Shown: positions 9,433-21,362, counted from the first letter of the stretch. The stretch: 64,000 nt of DNA from Hirsutella rhossiliensis (GCF_020360975.1 NW_025408676.1:1984001-2048000); one strand, 5' to 3'. Program-made: numbers and translations. Notes: generated by a model from the letters alone, not told the origin.

Positions 9433-10939
9433 ATGTTTACAATCATTAAGCGCCGCCTCTCATCTCTCTGGATATCTTGGATCCTGTTCATAAGATCCAT
9501 CCAAAAGATCCGCATCGGTTTTTTTACTTTCATCCACAGGTCTTTTGTGCTACTGACGCAGCGCGACACGTGGCCGTTGACAGACGAGCAGATTGACCGC
9601 AACGTCAACGAATTCCTCCAAGCTATCGACGAAGATGCCCTTCGGTCGTTAGCATCCGAGCACCACAACAATCAGACATGCGAGATCAAAGCCCGACACC
9701 GAGGCAGCTTCAATACCTGCTTTGTTCTTGAGTTCAGTGACCAATCCACACGAATCATCCGAATACCCCATGAACCAGCAGTGCAAGATGCATGGGACAA
9801 AATGCGTAGTGAAGTTTCCACGATGCGGTAAGTGGCCTCCATCCAAATGATGTTTTCTCAGCGGCTAACATTATGTTCACAGGTACCTCCGACACAAGAC
9901 AACAATACCCGTTCCCGTCATATATACGTACGGCCGAAGCCAACTTCGTCGAGATACTTCGGAGCCCCAATGTTTCATGATTCTGGAACACATCAAAGGT
10001 CAATCGTTAACGAAGACGACACTCAAGGGCAGTTCAGAGCCATATCGACGTCAATTTCTTGAGCAACTCATCGATTTGTTCGCCGAGCTTCGGAAACTGC
10101 CGTTCACGCAAGGAGGATCTCTTGTTGAAGGTGACGCCGAAAATACACTGGATCTCGTCGGCGCCTTCTCGATGCGCAAAAGCGAACTCCATGCCGCCGG
10201 TCATACGGTCTCCCGCAGTCTAAATGCCACTCCCCAAGAGTTTTTCCAGGACCAACGTTGCCTTCTCCACCAAATGTGGACGGTGCCTGAGAAACGTCTT
10301 GGTTACGAGCAGGCCGAACGACAGGAATTCGCGCTACAATTCATCAGTCAACCAGAGGTCGAAGAACGGCTCGCCATTCAATCCTCTGACAAGACGTTCT
10401 TCCTAGCTCACCCAGATCTCCGCTGTCAAAATATCCTCGTGGACGGTGAGCTGAACATTCGTGGCGTCATCGACTGGGAGTACACAGCAACCGTTCCGCG
10501 ATGCGCCTCCATACCTCCTACGTGGATTACCGGGAATGACAAAGGACTCCCTGATCTGTCGTCAGAGTTCCTCCGCGTTCTTTCCTCTACTAGACAGAAG
10601 TCGGAGTATCATTCTCAACTGGCGGCTGACTGGGGTTTCCAGGACCCCCTTCGATGGTCTATCCTTCATGTGCTGATAGACCCGGTAGACCTTGACTTCA
10701 TCTTTCAACAGAACATCCTCCGGAACATTCCTGCATTATGCGGCATTCCATCACCCGATCCTCTACAAATGCGACGAAACGTGGATCAGCGCCTAGAGAC
10801 ATCTCGACACTACACGAAATACCTTCAAGACAACAGTCTTGACGAAGAAGGGCATTATGAAAAGATGGAACGGTTGCTGAGGAGCTCTCAAGCCATGATC
10901 AGAGATTTGGAAGCTGGCCAATTTTCCCCCCAAGAATAG
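9433..10939 (+). CDS. Aminoglycoside-phosphotransferase-fold (APH) family protein, two exons
   Basis: Two exons, 9433-9827 and 9883-10939, join across a 55-bp intron (GTAAGT..TTCACAG) and give 483 residues. The first reads ..STMR, the second YLRHKTTIPVP. The kinase-like catalytic loop is HPDLRCQNILVDGE (Asp and Asn present), followed by the metal-binding Asp in GVIDWEYT. The N-lobe matches the fungal APH group (ARHRGSFNTCFVLEF, IRIPHEP). A hydrophobic stretch near residues 12-30 (WISWILFIRSIQKIRIGFFTF) could be a membrane anchor or signal. This large fungal family phosphorylates small molecules or is uncharacterised; nothing here shows the substrate, and drug resistance should not be assumed. 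The gene is intact and flanked by transposon debris on both sides. Confidence 0.88.
9828..9882 (+). other. Spliceosomal intron of the APH-like gene
   Basis: GTAAGT donor, GGCTAACA branch-like sequence near 9862, TTCACAG acceptor, 55 bp. Removal restores one continuous frame across the catalytic N-lobe. Without it the first exon frame ends in TAA at 9829. Confidence 0.9.
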
Positions 10940-11061
10940 CGGAAGGATTTCTCAATTACAGCTGCATCACCGTCACTAGGACATTGTAGAATATCATGGC
11001 TTGAATGATGAATGCGAGAAGGCAGCCTTGTGACTGGGGAATGTACCGCTGCTACATGCGA

Positions 11062-11364
11062 CTAGCGTTGTTGTCTCTGCAGCTCCTCGATTTTGAGCCA
11101 TACCCGCTGTTGCTCTTTTCGGAGGCGAGCCGCCTCTGCCTCAAGCCCCTTGATTTGTGTGTCAAAATCCTCTGATACCTCCCCTCCCCTCCTTGCCCTT
11201 GAGCTTGAGCCTCGTTCGGCCAGCACCTTCAAAGAGGCGGCGTTCTGCAACAGTTTATCAAGCACGGCCTCCTTCTTGTTCCATTCTTCCATCAGGCTAT
11301 CTAGCTCTTTCTTAGCCGCTGCCTTCGTTAATTCGTCCATGATCGGGCAAGGATAAATTCGCAT
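11062..11364 (-). CDS. Small predicted coiled-coil protein, unrecognised
   Basis: A 100-residue frame; an internal ATG at 11340 would give MDELTKAAAKK.. and 92 residues. It is rich in Lys, Glu, Leu and Ala with heptad-like spacing (LDSLMEEWNKKEAVLDKLL; LEAEAARLRKEQQRVWLKI), so it is probably a coiled coil. No family recognised. A real small gene, or a captured piece of a larger coiled-coil protein such as the C-terminal tails of DDE transposases, are both possible. It lies just 3' of the APH-like gene, in convergent orientation. Confidence 0.4.
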   Translation of the reverse strand: MRIYPCPIMDELTKAAAKKELDSLMEEWNKKEAVLDKLLQNAASLKVLAERGSSSRARRGGEVSEDFDTQIKGLEAEAARLRKEQQRVWLKIEELQRQQR

Positions 11365-12017
11365 GCGTTAGCTATCAGTCCAGTTATTCCCCAGATTGGA
11401 GTGACCTACTAGGGTTGATACGAAGCGGGGTGTCTTGGAACAGTAGAGGCGCGGGCTCGAGGAGTTGCGATAATGTTGAGAAAGAGCAGGAATATTGCAG
11501 CATCGCTTCATGAAGGCTAGAACTATTTTATAGAGCACTGCAGCCTGTTGGGTGCTATAATATGCACGCTACTTCGGTTAATGCTATACACTGGCGAGGT
11601 GGATGGGAGCCTTAATGTTGCAGTGCGCTGTCGATGTTCGTATCATGCAGCCATCGATAGGATTATTCGATGGTTCGCCCAAGTAGCCGCACGATAAGCC
11701 ACACAACTTGTCGTAATAGTCGCATCAGCAGCCGTCGACAACTTCATTAGGTAGTACCCAATGTCCTATTAGCCGTAGGAATCATCCCCGCTACATCTTG
11801 CTTAGGCGGCTGTGACTGGCTGGCTAATAATACATACCTGGCCTATAACTACCTACCCCGCATATTATGCGCATGATGTTACAACGAGCAGGGTATATAA
11901 AGGCCCTGACTAACCGGCCGACCACTCTGCCTAACTAGCCCGACCAAAAGTGGGGTTAGTGTGGCTAGTTGTCAGAACAACGGGAGCAGAGGTCACGTGC
12001 GATAGGGAGATAAGCAG
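11365..12017. other. Intergenic region, nothing recognised
   Basis: No gene, clear repeat or RNA signal was identified in this stretch. Confidence 0.4.
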
Positions 12018-12402
12018 ATGACTCATTGGAATAGAGCCCGAGAGACCCCAAAAAGGGGCCGCCCCGGGAGAAGAACACACACACGCAATACACACATCTC
12101 TGCAAGCCCAAGTCTGCCGTCTCGCGGCCCCGACCTCTGCCGCCTTGCGGCCCTTACTGCCGCCCAGCAGCCACGACTTCCTCTGGACTGGTGGGCCGCG
12201 GGGGCCCCGAGGAGCTACAAGAGCCTAGAGCTCAAGGCCTCACCCGGGTGCCCCCCGGAGCTGCACACCAATCGACAACACCTCCACCACCTGCTTGCTA
12301 CGAGGAGTAGGCACGGGGACTTCGCCGACTGTCATGACCACGAAGTGGCCCCGGATCGAACGCTCCTGCGGGAGAAGACAATCGCCATCGGGGCGAACCC
12401 CC
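12018..12402 (+). mobile_element. Tad-type LINE, 3' fragment of ORF2
   Basis: The frame carries the segment that follows RNase H in the full LINE at 18640-18830. It reads WWAAGAPRSYKSLELKASPG, then CPPEL and LHHLLATRSRHGDFADCHD, against the intact-copy WWEVSAPQQYK, CPPEL and LHHLLAARTHHGDFADYHE. The frame degrades after that. The fragment is cut by the solo LTR at 12403 and likely resumes as 3' UTR-like sequence after 12594. Confidence 0.75.
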
Positions 12403-12589
12403 TGTAACGACGAGATCAGAACTAACAACGGGGTGCACGTGCCCGTGCACGGACTACACCCCAAGGCTGTATGTAAATCTCTGCCTACTGGGCTTCTCTT
12501 CTTTCTTTCTCTTCCACCCCTTAAGCTAGAAACTTCGTCCATAGAGCCAATACAGGGATAGCCGTCAAGGCTTAGTTCTGGCCGTGACA
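12403..12589 (+). repeat. Solo LTR with 5-bp target duplication CCCCC
   Basis: A 187-bp sequence TGTAACGACG ... GGCCGTGACA, flanked by CCCCC at 12398-12402 and CCCCC at 12590-12594. The TG..CA borders and 5-bp duplication are those of an LTR retrotransposon insertion reduced to a single LTR by recombination. A near-identical copy lies at 44602-44787. Confidence 0.92.
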
Positions 12590-12594
12590 CCCCC

Positions 12595-13556
12595 GACTAA
12601 CATTGCTACACTCTCTGCTTCCTTTTTCTTTTCTTTTTCTCTCTGCCCCGTAGGCCCTCGAGGGGGCTTGCGGCCGGCCCATGACTTCGTGGGCTTTCTC
12701 AGTCACCCGGCCTCGGCCAAAGACTGACTACTATTACGGCTTCACTGCCGTGCCTGGAACCCGCTGACGGGGGAAGGGCCCCGAATTTCCGACCGGCCTC
12801 AGAGCCTCAGAATTGTTAGATGGAGTGGTTAGGTGCTACACACCAGTGTGTCCATCAACCAAGTAAAGCAAAATTTGACCCCTTTGCTTGACTTGGTTGA
12901 CCGGACCCTTTGCTTTACTTGGTTTGCTTGACGAGAGGGGCTTACTTTGCTTGGTTGGTTGATGTTGCTTGACTGTATTTCCTAATTTGGCTGCACGATG
13001 TACCCCGCCTAAGACTTTTGGCACTGTCGGTACCTTGCTTGAACGATTTCTTTTTGGCCCCTTAAGCACTGTATGGTAACAACATATGACTTCTAAGGCA
13101 GGTGCCTGCGATGTTCAATAGCAGCTACAGCATCTGTATTGTAGCGATTCCGTGTGTCTGTGATAACTGTCTCTGTCTGCGAGAAAAGTTAAATTGCCTC
13201 GGTGATGAGATTGCGATTGATATGATGACAACAGCTGCCTGGCACCGTATTTGATGAAGAAATCGAAGAGGATAGGGCAAGTCGTCATGGTTTGACATTG
13301 ATGTAAAAACATGTTCTATAACGTATCTCAGCTCGTCGTTGCTTCTTATCGCCGCGTTGCGAGATGTATCACCAGGATATCCTACCCTAGACTTTTTCCC
13401 CAACCACATGTGGTGGGTGGAACACAAACACCTTCCTTTGCCATGACACTTTCTTGGCATGCTATTGTTAAGAAAGTGGCGCTATCCTAACCTATTTGTC
13501 TAACACGTGCACGCCAACCTCTGCAGCAGCGCTCTGCGCTGGCTTCGGCTGCGGCC
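12595..13556. other. LINE 3' flank and low-complexity spacer
   Basis: 12595-12800 is probably the 3' UTR continuation of the split LINE fragment. 12859-12975 is a degenerate tandem array of ctttgcttgacttggtt-like units. The rest up to the ATG at 13557 is likely the 5' UTR of the next LINE, but no exact 5' end or target duplication could be fixed. Confidence 0.45.
12859..12975 (+). repeat. Degenerate tandem repeat (TTGCTT..CTTGG units)
   Basis: Imperfect repeats of TTTGCTTGACTTGGTTGAC and TTTGCTTTACTTGGTTTGC type cover about 115 bp. Boundaries are approximate. Confidence 0.6.
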
Positions 13557-15337
13557 ATGGCATCTGCCACGAGCTCGCATGCCAGCTCAGATCCCTTTGA
13601 TCTGGGTGCTCATACTCCGCCTAACCTTGCTCGCTTAGCCCGTGCATCTCAGCTCCGTGACAGTTCTCCTATTGTGACCCGCCCTATTGGTCTCTCATCG
13701 ACATTCCGGCGACCGGCCGCAACGCCGTCGTCGCCTCTAGTCCGTCTCTCACATGCCGCCGCTACGGAAGGAGCGTGGTGCGACCCCGCCCCGGACCGGC
13801 CCGGCACCGCTGAGACCAGCAGGCTCCAGCCGGTGTCCATAATTGATGCAGCCAACAAACTTGCCGGCGACGAAACCGATGCCCATAACGCTAAAATGAC
13901 AGTCTTCCGAGCCTTTTGCGAATCATTCGAGCAGACTGCGAAGCAATTCACATCTGGTCTCGAACACAGCTTTGCAGAACACTTCTCCAACCGCTTTCTT
14001 GACCTTTGGAGGCAGACACCCTCCGATCTCCGACTCGCACCGGCGCCGACATACAGCAGCGTCGCCGCCGGTCGCACCGCAGGCCAACCGCCCGGGGGCC
14101 ACGCCCCTACGGTTGCTGCAGCCCCGCAACAACAAGAGCCACAACAGCCAATCTCCCGTCTCCAGGGACGACCAATCCCCGCCCCACCGAAAGAAGACCT
14201 CCGGGTTTTCGTGCGGCTCCCGGCCGAAGCGCCAGCTAGGGACCACAACAGCTACGCAATCCGGACCCACGTCGCCGCCAAAGTCGGCATCGGCCTTCAC
14301 CAAGTCCCAGCCGCTTTCAAGGTGAACTCCGGATGGGCCATCCGGACGACGGATGCAACTATTCGGGACCTTATCGTCCAACGACAGTCCGAGTGGTCTG
14401 AGGACCTGGGCGTGACAAATGTGGAGATCAGCCAGAGATGGTACACCTATGCCGTGGCAAACTGCCCCCACACCCTCACCGACCTATATGGGAAAGAATT
14501 GGACTACGAGGCAGCCGCCAGAGACGAGATCGCCTGCCAGACCGGCCTCACACCCATCAGGGTGCGCTCCGCCAGGCGCAAGCCGAATGAGCCCTGACCT
14601 GTACATTGATTGTATCATTCCTCGAACCCACGCACAAGCCCTGGAGGCTGTTTGGATCCAGCCGGCTCGCCCGATATGTCGAGAGATCCAGCCTGCCCAG
14701 CCAGTGCGACAAGTGCTGGGACTTTCACGCCCAACACACCTGCGATCGACAAGCGTCTTGCAAGCGATGCGGACGGCGCGGTCATGACGCCGAGATCTGC
14801 GTAGCCCTCGAGCGGTGCGCGAACTGTCTCGGGCCTCATGCCGCAGACTTTGCGAAGTGCCCTGCGCGCCCGAAACGATCACACGGCGTCATTCGCCGTC
14901 TGACGAGAGAAGAGAAATCTCGCGTCCGAGAGCTGGGCGCTCAACTGTCCGCCCAGCGAAAGGAACAATACGAGAGCGTAGAACGATCAGAGCCACCCGC
15001 GCGGGATGACGCCCTCACGCCGGGCGGCATCACCGAACGGACGGCGACGCCTGGATCTGACAGGGAGGGCCGTCTCGGAACCGACGCAACCCAACCCGCG
15101 ACCTCAAGCGCTGCTCAAAACGACGGCCAGCCGGCTCAATCTCAAGATGTTGCGCCACGGCGTGGCAGCGTCACCTCGACCCTAAGTCCTACCAGGACCA
15201 TAACCCCGCCGCCTGTCATTATGGCCCCACCACCCAAGCCTCCGGGAGGTCAACGGCACAGATCTGCCTCTCCACGAAGAAGCGGCGCATCGCCCAGGAC
15301 TCCGTCTCTCCATGACGAGGTACCCCCGTACAAATAG
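13557..15337 (+). pseudogene. LINE ORF1: gag-like protein with zinc knuckles (one frameshift)
   Basis: Two abutting frames make one Tad-type ORF1. 13557-14597 (346 residues) encodes a Ser/Ala/Pro-rich N-terminus and a conserved region with PKEDLRVFVRLP, HVAAKVGI and WYTYAVANCPHTL. 14591-15337 continues with IVSFLEPTHKPWRLFGSSRLA and three Cys-rich knuckles (CDKCWDFHAQHTC, CKRCGRRGHDAEIC, CANCLGPHAADFAKC). A single-base shift near 14588-14600 separates them, so this copy cannot make full ORF1p. ORF1p of LINEs binds the element RNA. The end overlaps the ORF2 start (15312) by 26 bp in another frame, a normal arrangement for such elements. Confidence 0.85.
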
Positions 15338-18300
15338 AGGTGGCAATAAGACTCTGCGAGTCTTCCAAGCCAACGTGGGCAAGATCCCGCCAGCACACGA
15401 CTGCGCGCTTGCCCTCGCGGACTCTGAACGATATGATGTGGTTCTACTCCAGGAGCCATGGACAGAAACAAAGGGGGGCCGATGCCTTACCAAAACGCAT
15501 CCCGCCTACGACACCTTCTCCCCGGTAGACAGCTGGGAGAACAATAGCACCCGACCCAGGGTCATGACCTATGTCCGCCGCAGGCCGGGACTGATGGTAG
15601 ATCAGAGAAGGCCCACGGCAACACGTGACATTCTCTGGCTCGTGGTCAACGACATCACTCTAGTCAACATTTACCGCCAACCGTCGTACGACGAGGCACT
15701 TGACATACTACTCCGATGGCCAGCACCTGACAGATGTCTGGTAGCTGGCGATTTCAACGCCAAACACCACAGCTGGCAAGCCGGCCGCATCGAAGGTCGC
15801 GGTGAGGCTGTAGCTGCATGGGCGACGGCCAATGGTCTGAATCTGCTCAATCCGGCTGACGTCCCGACAAACCTCATGGCAACACGATAGACCTTGCTTT
15901 CTAATATTGCCTTGGCCGCCGCGGTGGTCGAGGACCACCTCGCTACCAGCTCCGACCACTTCACGCTCAATATCACCTCCCGAACTCGCCGTAACGCCTC
16001 CACCCACTGGAAAGGTCCGTCTCACCTCTGACGAGGAAATACGACGCTTTATCGAGATGGTTGAAAACGGTGTGGCGGCTATCCAGCCGTCGACCGCATC
16101 CCCTCAAGACCTGGATTCACTTGCCCTGGCAGTGACTAACCTACTTCAGTTTGCCGCCAAGGCTGCAGGCCGGCCGGTCCGCAAAGGTGCGCGCAGCGCA
16201 CCCTGGTGGACGGAGGAATGCGTCTTGGCGGCGGCGGAGTATCGCGCGGTGAGGAGAGTCTTCCCTCTCGGTTTCTGTCGTGAGGTTCAGCTCGCCAAAA
16301 AGACCTTCCGGAGAGTCGTGCGACGAGTCAAGCGCCGCTACTGGCGCGACCTCATTGACAGCTTTACGGACAGCGCATCCGTCTTCAGGGCAGTCCGTTG
16401 GTTGAGATCGCCCGGTGCTTTCCAACCACCGCCTCTGCAAGTGGACGATGCAGTTTACGAGACCCAGCTGGACAAAGCCAACGCACTGCGACGGGCAACG
16501 CTCGAACGCCGCACCTCGCAGGACGACATCACGGACCCGTGGGTCCCAGTGGATCCAGTGAGAACAATTCCATTCTCCCAGGACATCTCCTCGAGGAGGT
16601 CCGGGACGCAACCCTGCGAACGGGTAACACCTCTCCCGGCTCTGATAACATCACTGTCAAGATGCTCCGTGCCGTTTGGCACGCCATTGGGAACCTTGTC
16701 CACAAGCTGTACCAGGGCTGTCTCAACATCGGCCACCACCCCAAGCCTTCAGGAAGCGGAAGTGGTTATGATCACAAAGCCAGGGCGACGGAACCTGTCA
16801 GAGGCCCGCGCCTGGCGGCCGATCTCGCTCCTCTCTTGCCTTGGTAAGGGGCTCGAACGGCTGATTGCACGCCGTTTGGCGTGGGCATCAGTCCACTATG
16901 GTGTTTTGCACTCGCAACAAGCCGGCGCACTGCCCAAAAGGTCCGCCGTTGACCTCGTCGCGGCACTAGTCCACGACATTGAGGAAGCTTTCGCACGCAA
17001 GCAGGTGGCCACACTCGTGACGATGGACATCGAAGGTGCCTTCGATACCGTCCTCCGTAACAGACTCATTCTCCGCCTTCGACAGCAGGGGTGGCCCTCG
17101 AACGTCGCTCGCTGGGCCGGCTCCTTCATGCATGACCGAACGGCATGTATCCGCTATCAGGACGTTACGACTCCGTCGTCACCCCTGCAGTGCGGACTGC
17201 CACAAGGTTCACCAGCCTCTCCCATTCTGTTCTTGCTGTATACGGAGCCAGTCTACCGCTTGAGCAGCCCGAAAGGACGCTTCGGCTATGCAGACGACAC
17301 CGCTATCCTTTGCGTCGGCAACAATCTGGAGGAGACTGCCCGCAAAGCGTCAAGACACGTCCACGAACTCATGGAATGGGGTACCGAAAATGCGATAGCC
17401 TTTGACCCCAAGAAGACCGAAGTCATGCACTTCTCCCGAACGAAGCCGAGAACTGCACCGCCAGTCTTCCATGGCGAGATGGAAAAGCGGCCGGAATGCG
17501 CCATGCGCTGGCTAGGCATCTGGCTCGACAGCACCCTGTCCTTCAAGACCCACGTCGAGAAGTGGACAGCCAAAGCGCAAAGAGTAGCCCACCACCTCCA
17601 GGGAATGACGAACACCAACCGGGGACCCTGCCGAGTGCGGTCCGAGAGCCGTCCGCGCCTGCATCGAGCCTCAACTCCTCTTCGGAGCAGAGGCATGGTA
17701 CCCGGGCATGACCAGCCCGCGATGGACCCAACCGGTGAGGAAGGGCCTTCAGGAATAAGACACCTCATCCGGCGAATGGACAAGTCGCTCCATACGGCCG
17801 TGCGGGCCATCCTTCCAATCTGAAGACCACGCCGCTGAGCGCTAGGCACCGGGAAGCTGGTATACCGCCAGTTTCGCAACTGCTCGAGTCGTACCGAATA
17901 CGCTTCGCGGCCCGCCTCAGGTCCCTCGATGAAGCACATCCACTTGTGACGCGAACGAAGCCGATACGGGCCCCCGCCATCAACAGGGCCATCAAGCTCA
18001 AGTATCAGCTTCCACGAAAGCCTTTCCGGACCAGACTGCGTCGCACTGACGAGCTGCTAGCCAGATGCGCCAGGCCAGAGCTCCTTCCACGCAGATTCGC
18101 CAGCGGCCAGCCCCTGCAAACTGCACCGAAGGAGGAATCAGCGGCCAACTTCCGCGACTGGCTCCGGTCAGTTGCTCCACGAACAGCAATCGTCTACTCA
18201 GACGGATCCCTCTCCGCAGAGGGAGCCGCAGGGTACGGCTATGCAATACATTTGGATGGACTCACCGTCCTCGATGGAAACGGGCGCCTGGGTCCCGCTG

Positions 18301-19022
18301 AAGTCTTCGACGCTGAGGCCAAGGGCGCCCTTGAAGGCCTCCGTGCTGCTCTCGGTCTCCCAGGGCCAGAGCGAATCGCCGTATGCCTCGATAACCTTGC
18401 AGTCGCGTCGTGCCTGCGAGGCATGCCGTCAGACTCGTCCCAGAATGAGTTCCTGGAATTCCAGGCCTTGGCCGCAGAACATGGTGCCACCGAGATCCGT
18501 TGGATTCCCGGCCATACCAACATCCCAGGCAACGAGCAGGCCGACGCCTTAGCTAAGGCGGGAACCTCTCAACCCGAACCGGTAGATGCTCTCCCGACGC
18601 TGGCATATCTGCGTAAGGTCGCTCGGCGGCGACCAAAAGACGCGTTTAAAGCCTGGTGGGAAGTGTCTGCACCCCAGCAATACAAGGTCCTCGACCTTGA
18701 CGCCACGACTGGCTGCCCGCCAGAACTTACCATCCCACGACCTCTCCTCCACCACCTGCTCGCAGCAAGAACCCACCATGGGGACTTCGCTGACTACCAT
18801 GAAAGGTTCAACCACGACGACGCACGACTGACGTGCTCGTGTGGGCGACGAAAAGAGCCAAAACATCTTTTCTACTGCAGGAAGATCCCGCCGCAAGTTC
18901 GGATGAGGCTGGCGCCCTCACCGACCGCGGCGGTCAACCGAGCAATAGGAAGAAATTTCGACCGGTTCGTCAAGGTGGCGAAGGCAAGCTCGTTCTTCGG
19001 GACGATCTGCCTTCGCCATTAG
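15312..19022 (+). pseudogene. LINE ORF2: endonuclease, reverse transcriptase, RNase H (several frameshifts)
   Basis: 15312-15890 is the AP-endonuclease-like domain (VFQANVGKIPP, DVVLLQEPWTE, LVAGDFNAKHHSWQ). 15907-17823 is the reverse transcriptase. The catalytic box is FGYADDTAIL at about 17281-17310, with QCGLPQGSPASPILF before it and WLGIWLDSTLSFK after. 17946-19022 is RNase H: Asp in IVYSDGS, Glu in VFDAEAKGA, Asp in CLDNLAV, and GHTNIPGNEQADALAKAG. It is followed by the conserved ..HGDFADYHERF..CSCGRR tail. Frame changes lie near 15890-15907, around 16560 and 16740 (a compensating pair) and around 17620-17830. All key catalytic residues survive, but the protein is broken. The presence of RNase H fits the Tad clade. 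Confidence 0.88.
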
Positions 19023-19432
19023 GCGGCTGCGCCTCTTCCCCTCCTTCCCCGCTTTCCTTTGTGTGCGTATTCTCTCCTCGACTCGGCCAGGCGGAGGGTG
19101 TTGCGACACCCTTTGTCCCGCCCGGGTCAATCGAGCTGCATTGCAGCTCCTCATCTCGTTCGAAGTTTGCCTCGTTGAGGCCAATATGAAAGACAATGTT
19201 GTCGCGCCTGGTCGTCCCGCTGACGGGCAACAGGCTGAGCAAAGGAGCCTTTGAGCCGATGAAATGCTGGATGGTGGATTGTGTACGTTCTGTGGAAGGC
19301 AGCTACTGCGGGTTGGCGCCCATTTCGTTTGCGCGTTTCAAGGTCATGGCTCACCCCGCTTTTGCTGTATCGATAAGTAGATTGTAGACTCCCAGTAGCT
19401 CAGCACGTCCTGTGCCCCGTCTCGGGGACCTG

Positions 19433-19486
19433 AGCGACCTGAAGGTCGCTGGACGCAAAATACAATAATAATAATAATAATAATAA
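19433..19486 (+). repeat. LINE 3' stem-loop and (AAT)n tail
   Basis: Stem AGCGACC/GGTCGCT with a TGAA loop, then CAAAATAC and seven or more AAT units. This is the 3' terminus of the LINE. Confidence 0.8.
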
Positions 19487-19518
19487 CATCAACTTAAAGA
19501 CAGCAATCCAGACGCAGG

Positions 19519-20890
19519 ATGCTGTTTTGCATATTCGGCCTTGGGCTCACGCTATGGAGCTGTGCCCATGCCTCCCCGTCTGTGCCTCCGAGGTCAGGTT
19601 CCGCCAGCGGCCGTGCCTCACGCCAACGTCACGTTTCACGGCCCCTTCACCGGCCTCCTTACTACCACTACGGGCGCGCTCTCGGCCTCGGTTGTGGGCA
19701 CTGCCATACCGTCTCTGCCTCCTCCGAGCGACTCGTACAAATATCCGGCCGACGGCGAGCTCCACGGTGATCAGCCCGCGCCCTTCACTCCAAGCGGCGG
19801 CATCGGGACCAACGGTTCGGCGCCTGTGTATCGCGTGCAGAGCGACTTTGACTACCAGTCCCTTGCCCTCGCTCTCTACCAGGAGTGGATTAAGCTGGAC
19901 CTCTTCCACTGGGGCTTGGCCATGTTCAGCGTCGACGAGTTCGAGGCCAACGGACTCAGTGCTAAAGACCGCTTCCTCCTGCAGCACATGGCGGACCAAG
20001 AGATTGGCCATGCGACGGTCCTGACAAACATCTAGGACCCCAGGCGCCGAAGCAGTGCACATACAACTACCCTATGTCCAACGTGCCCGAGTTCCTCGAC
20101 TTCAACCAGAAGCTCACGCGATGGGGCGAGGCAGGCGTGTATGGCTTTCTGCCCCATCTCAACTCGGGCCCTGCCGCGCAGCTGCTCCTCCAGAGCATCA
20201 CCGTCGAGGCTCGCCAGCAGATGATATTTCGGCAGTTCGGCGGCCAGTTCCCCATGCCCGAGTGGCACACGCCCAGCATCCCCCAGAGCTGGGCCTGGAC
20301 CCTCCTGGCGCCCTATATCTCGAGCTGTCCGTGTAACCAAACACGCTTAGTCTGGCAAAACTTTCTGGCGTTGCGCATTCTCAACCAGCCCAACCCAGCC
20401 CGCATCCGCGGCTCCGATGCCTAGAATGAGACTTCCGGGGGCGCGAGCAACACGCTGTCTACCGCGGGCGTCCCTCACTCAGCTCTGCATCAACGCGACC
20501 GACAAGCTGCTGGACTGTGCCCCCGCCGTCAGCCAGAACAGGAGCATCCCGCTGTCGTACCCTGGCCGGAAAGTCCTCCTGCAGTGGGACAGCCCGGGGC
20601 AGCTCGTCGGTCCCAACAACAGCTACGCAACGGCGACAAACGTACAGGAGCCGAGGTTCGCCGGGTGGGTGTCGCAGCTGAACGTGACCTACTCGCCTCT
20701 TTTGAACGTGAGCATCCGAGACAAGACTGCGCACACGCTTCAGCCCGACGTGTCGACTTGGGCGGGTGATGCAGCCATGAACGGGACCATGTTCCTAGCC
20801 CTGACAGATCTGGACCTGTACGTGACTCCGTATAACTTGGCGCTGATCAATCCGCAGGTTGCGGCCCTTGCCGTGTATCAGGCCGGTTAG
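19519..20890 (+). pseudogene. Rds1-like ferritin-fold protein, frameshifted
   Basis: Three successive frames encode one fungal Rds1-type (ferritin-like) protein. 19519 onward could supply a signal peptide (MLFCIFGLGLTLWSCAHASP). 19541-20030 gives HANVTFHGPFTGLL, then YQSLALALYQEWIKLDLFHW and FLLQHMADQEIGHATVLTN. 20074-20424 gives MSNVPEFLDFNQKLTRWGEA, FLPHLNSGPAAQLLLQSI and FGGQFPMPEWHTP. 20480-20890 gives CINATDKLLDCAPAVSQNR and SIPLSYPGRKVLLQWDSPG. The ferritin-like Glu/His positions (E in YQEW, E..H in QEIGH) remain, but breaks near 19600, 20034, 20424 and 20475 make it non-functional. Rds1-like proteins are secreted or stress-induced in fungi with uncertain function. The LINE ends 33 bp upstream, so its insertion may have removed the promoter. 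Confidence 0.82.
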
Positions 20891-21362
20891 ACGTACGGAT
20901 CAAGTTGAAGGATGCGTTGAACTGCCTTGTAATGCCACCATTGAATTTACCAAACATCTCTATGTTGACATGGCAAATGATTCGTTCGGGCGCCTCTCCA
21001 ATATGTGGGCAAACCCGCGTCCGGCCAAAGTGCTTAATGGTGCACCGTTCACAGCGTGACACGCGAAAAGTTGTAATTGGGCACCCCAGAATAGCCCGGA
21101 ACCCCCAGGCCTTGCATCTGGGGTGCGTGGCGCTTGCATGTAGATGATGCCGATAAATACACCGCACGCTGCCATACTGACGGTTGCGTGATGTCAACTG
21201 ATGTGCAGGTGACGTGATTGACATCGAAGAATCCAATGCAGTCCTACTCTCAAACGAATCACTTCATTAGACTACGTCTCACCCAGACTTTCCTATAAGT
21301 AGCTGTGAGCTGCATCTTTGAGGCCTTATTTCGACGCTTAACCCCATCCCATCGAGTTGAAC
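20891..21362. other. Intergenic region, nothing recognised
   Basis: Short spacer between the Rds1-like pseudogene and the hemerythrin fragment; presumably contains the promoter of the latter. Confidence 0.4.

Larger units (their letters stand above)
13557..19486 (+). mobile_element. Tad-type LINE, nearly full length
   Basis: The element consists of ORF1, ORF2, a 3' UTR (19023-19463) and a terminal simple repeat. The 3' end carries two hairpins: CCCCG/CGGGG at 19415-19427 and AGCGACC/GGTCGCT at 19433-19450 (loop TGAA). Fourteen bases later comes the AAT/TAA tail at 19464-19486. Such tails and 3' stem-loops are RT recognition features in many LINEs. The 5' end is probably somewhat upstream of 13557 and was not fixed. 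It sits directly against the eroded Rds1-like gene. Confidence 0.85.

Noticed and set aside
9433..10939. Calling the APH-fold gene an antibiotic resistance gene
   Set aside because: Fungal genomes contain large families of APH-like proteins with unknown substrates; nothing in the sequence shows drug specificity.
17286..17939. 217-residue minus-strand ORF in the LINE
   Set aside because: Antisense shadow of the reverse transcriptase frame that contains GYADD.
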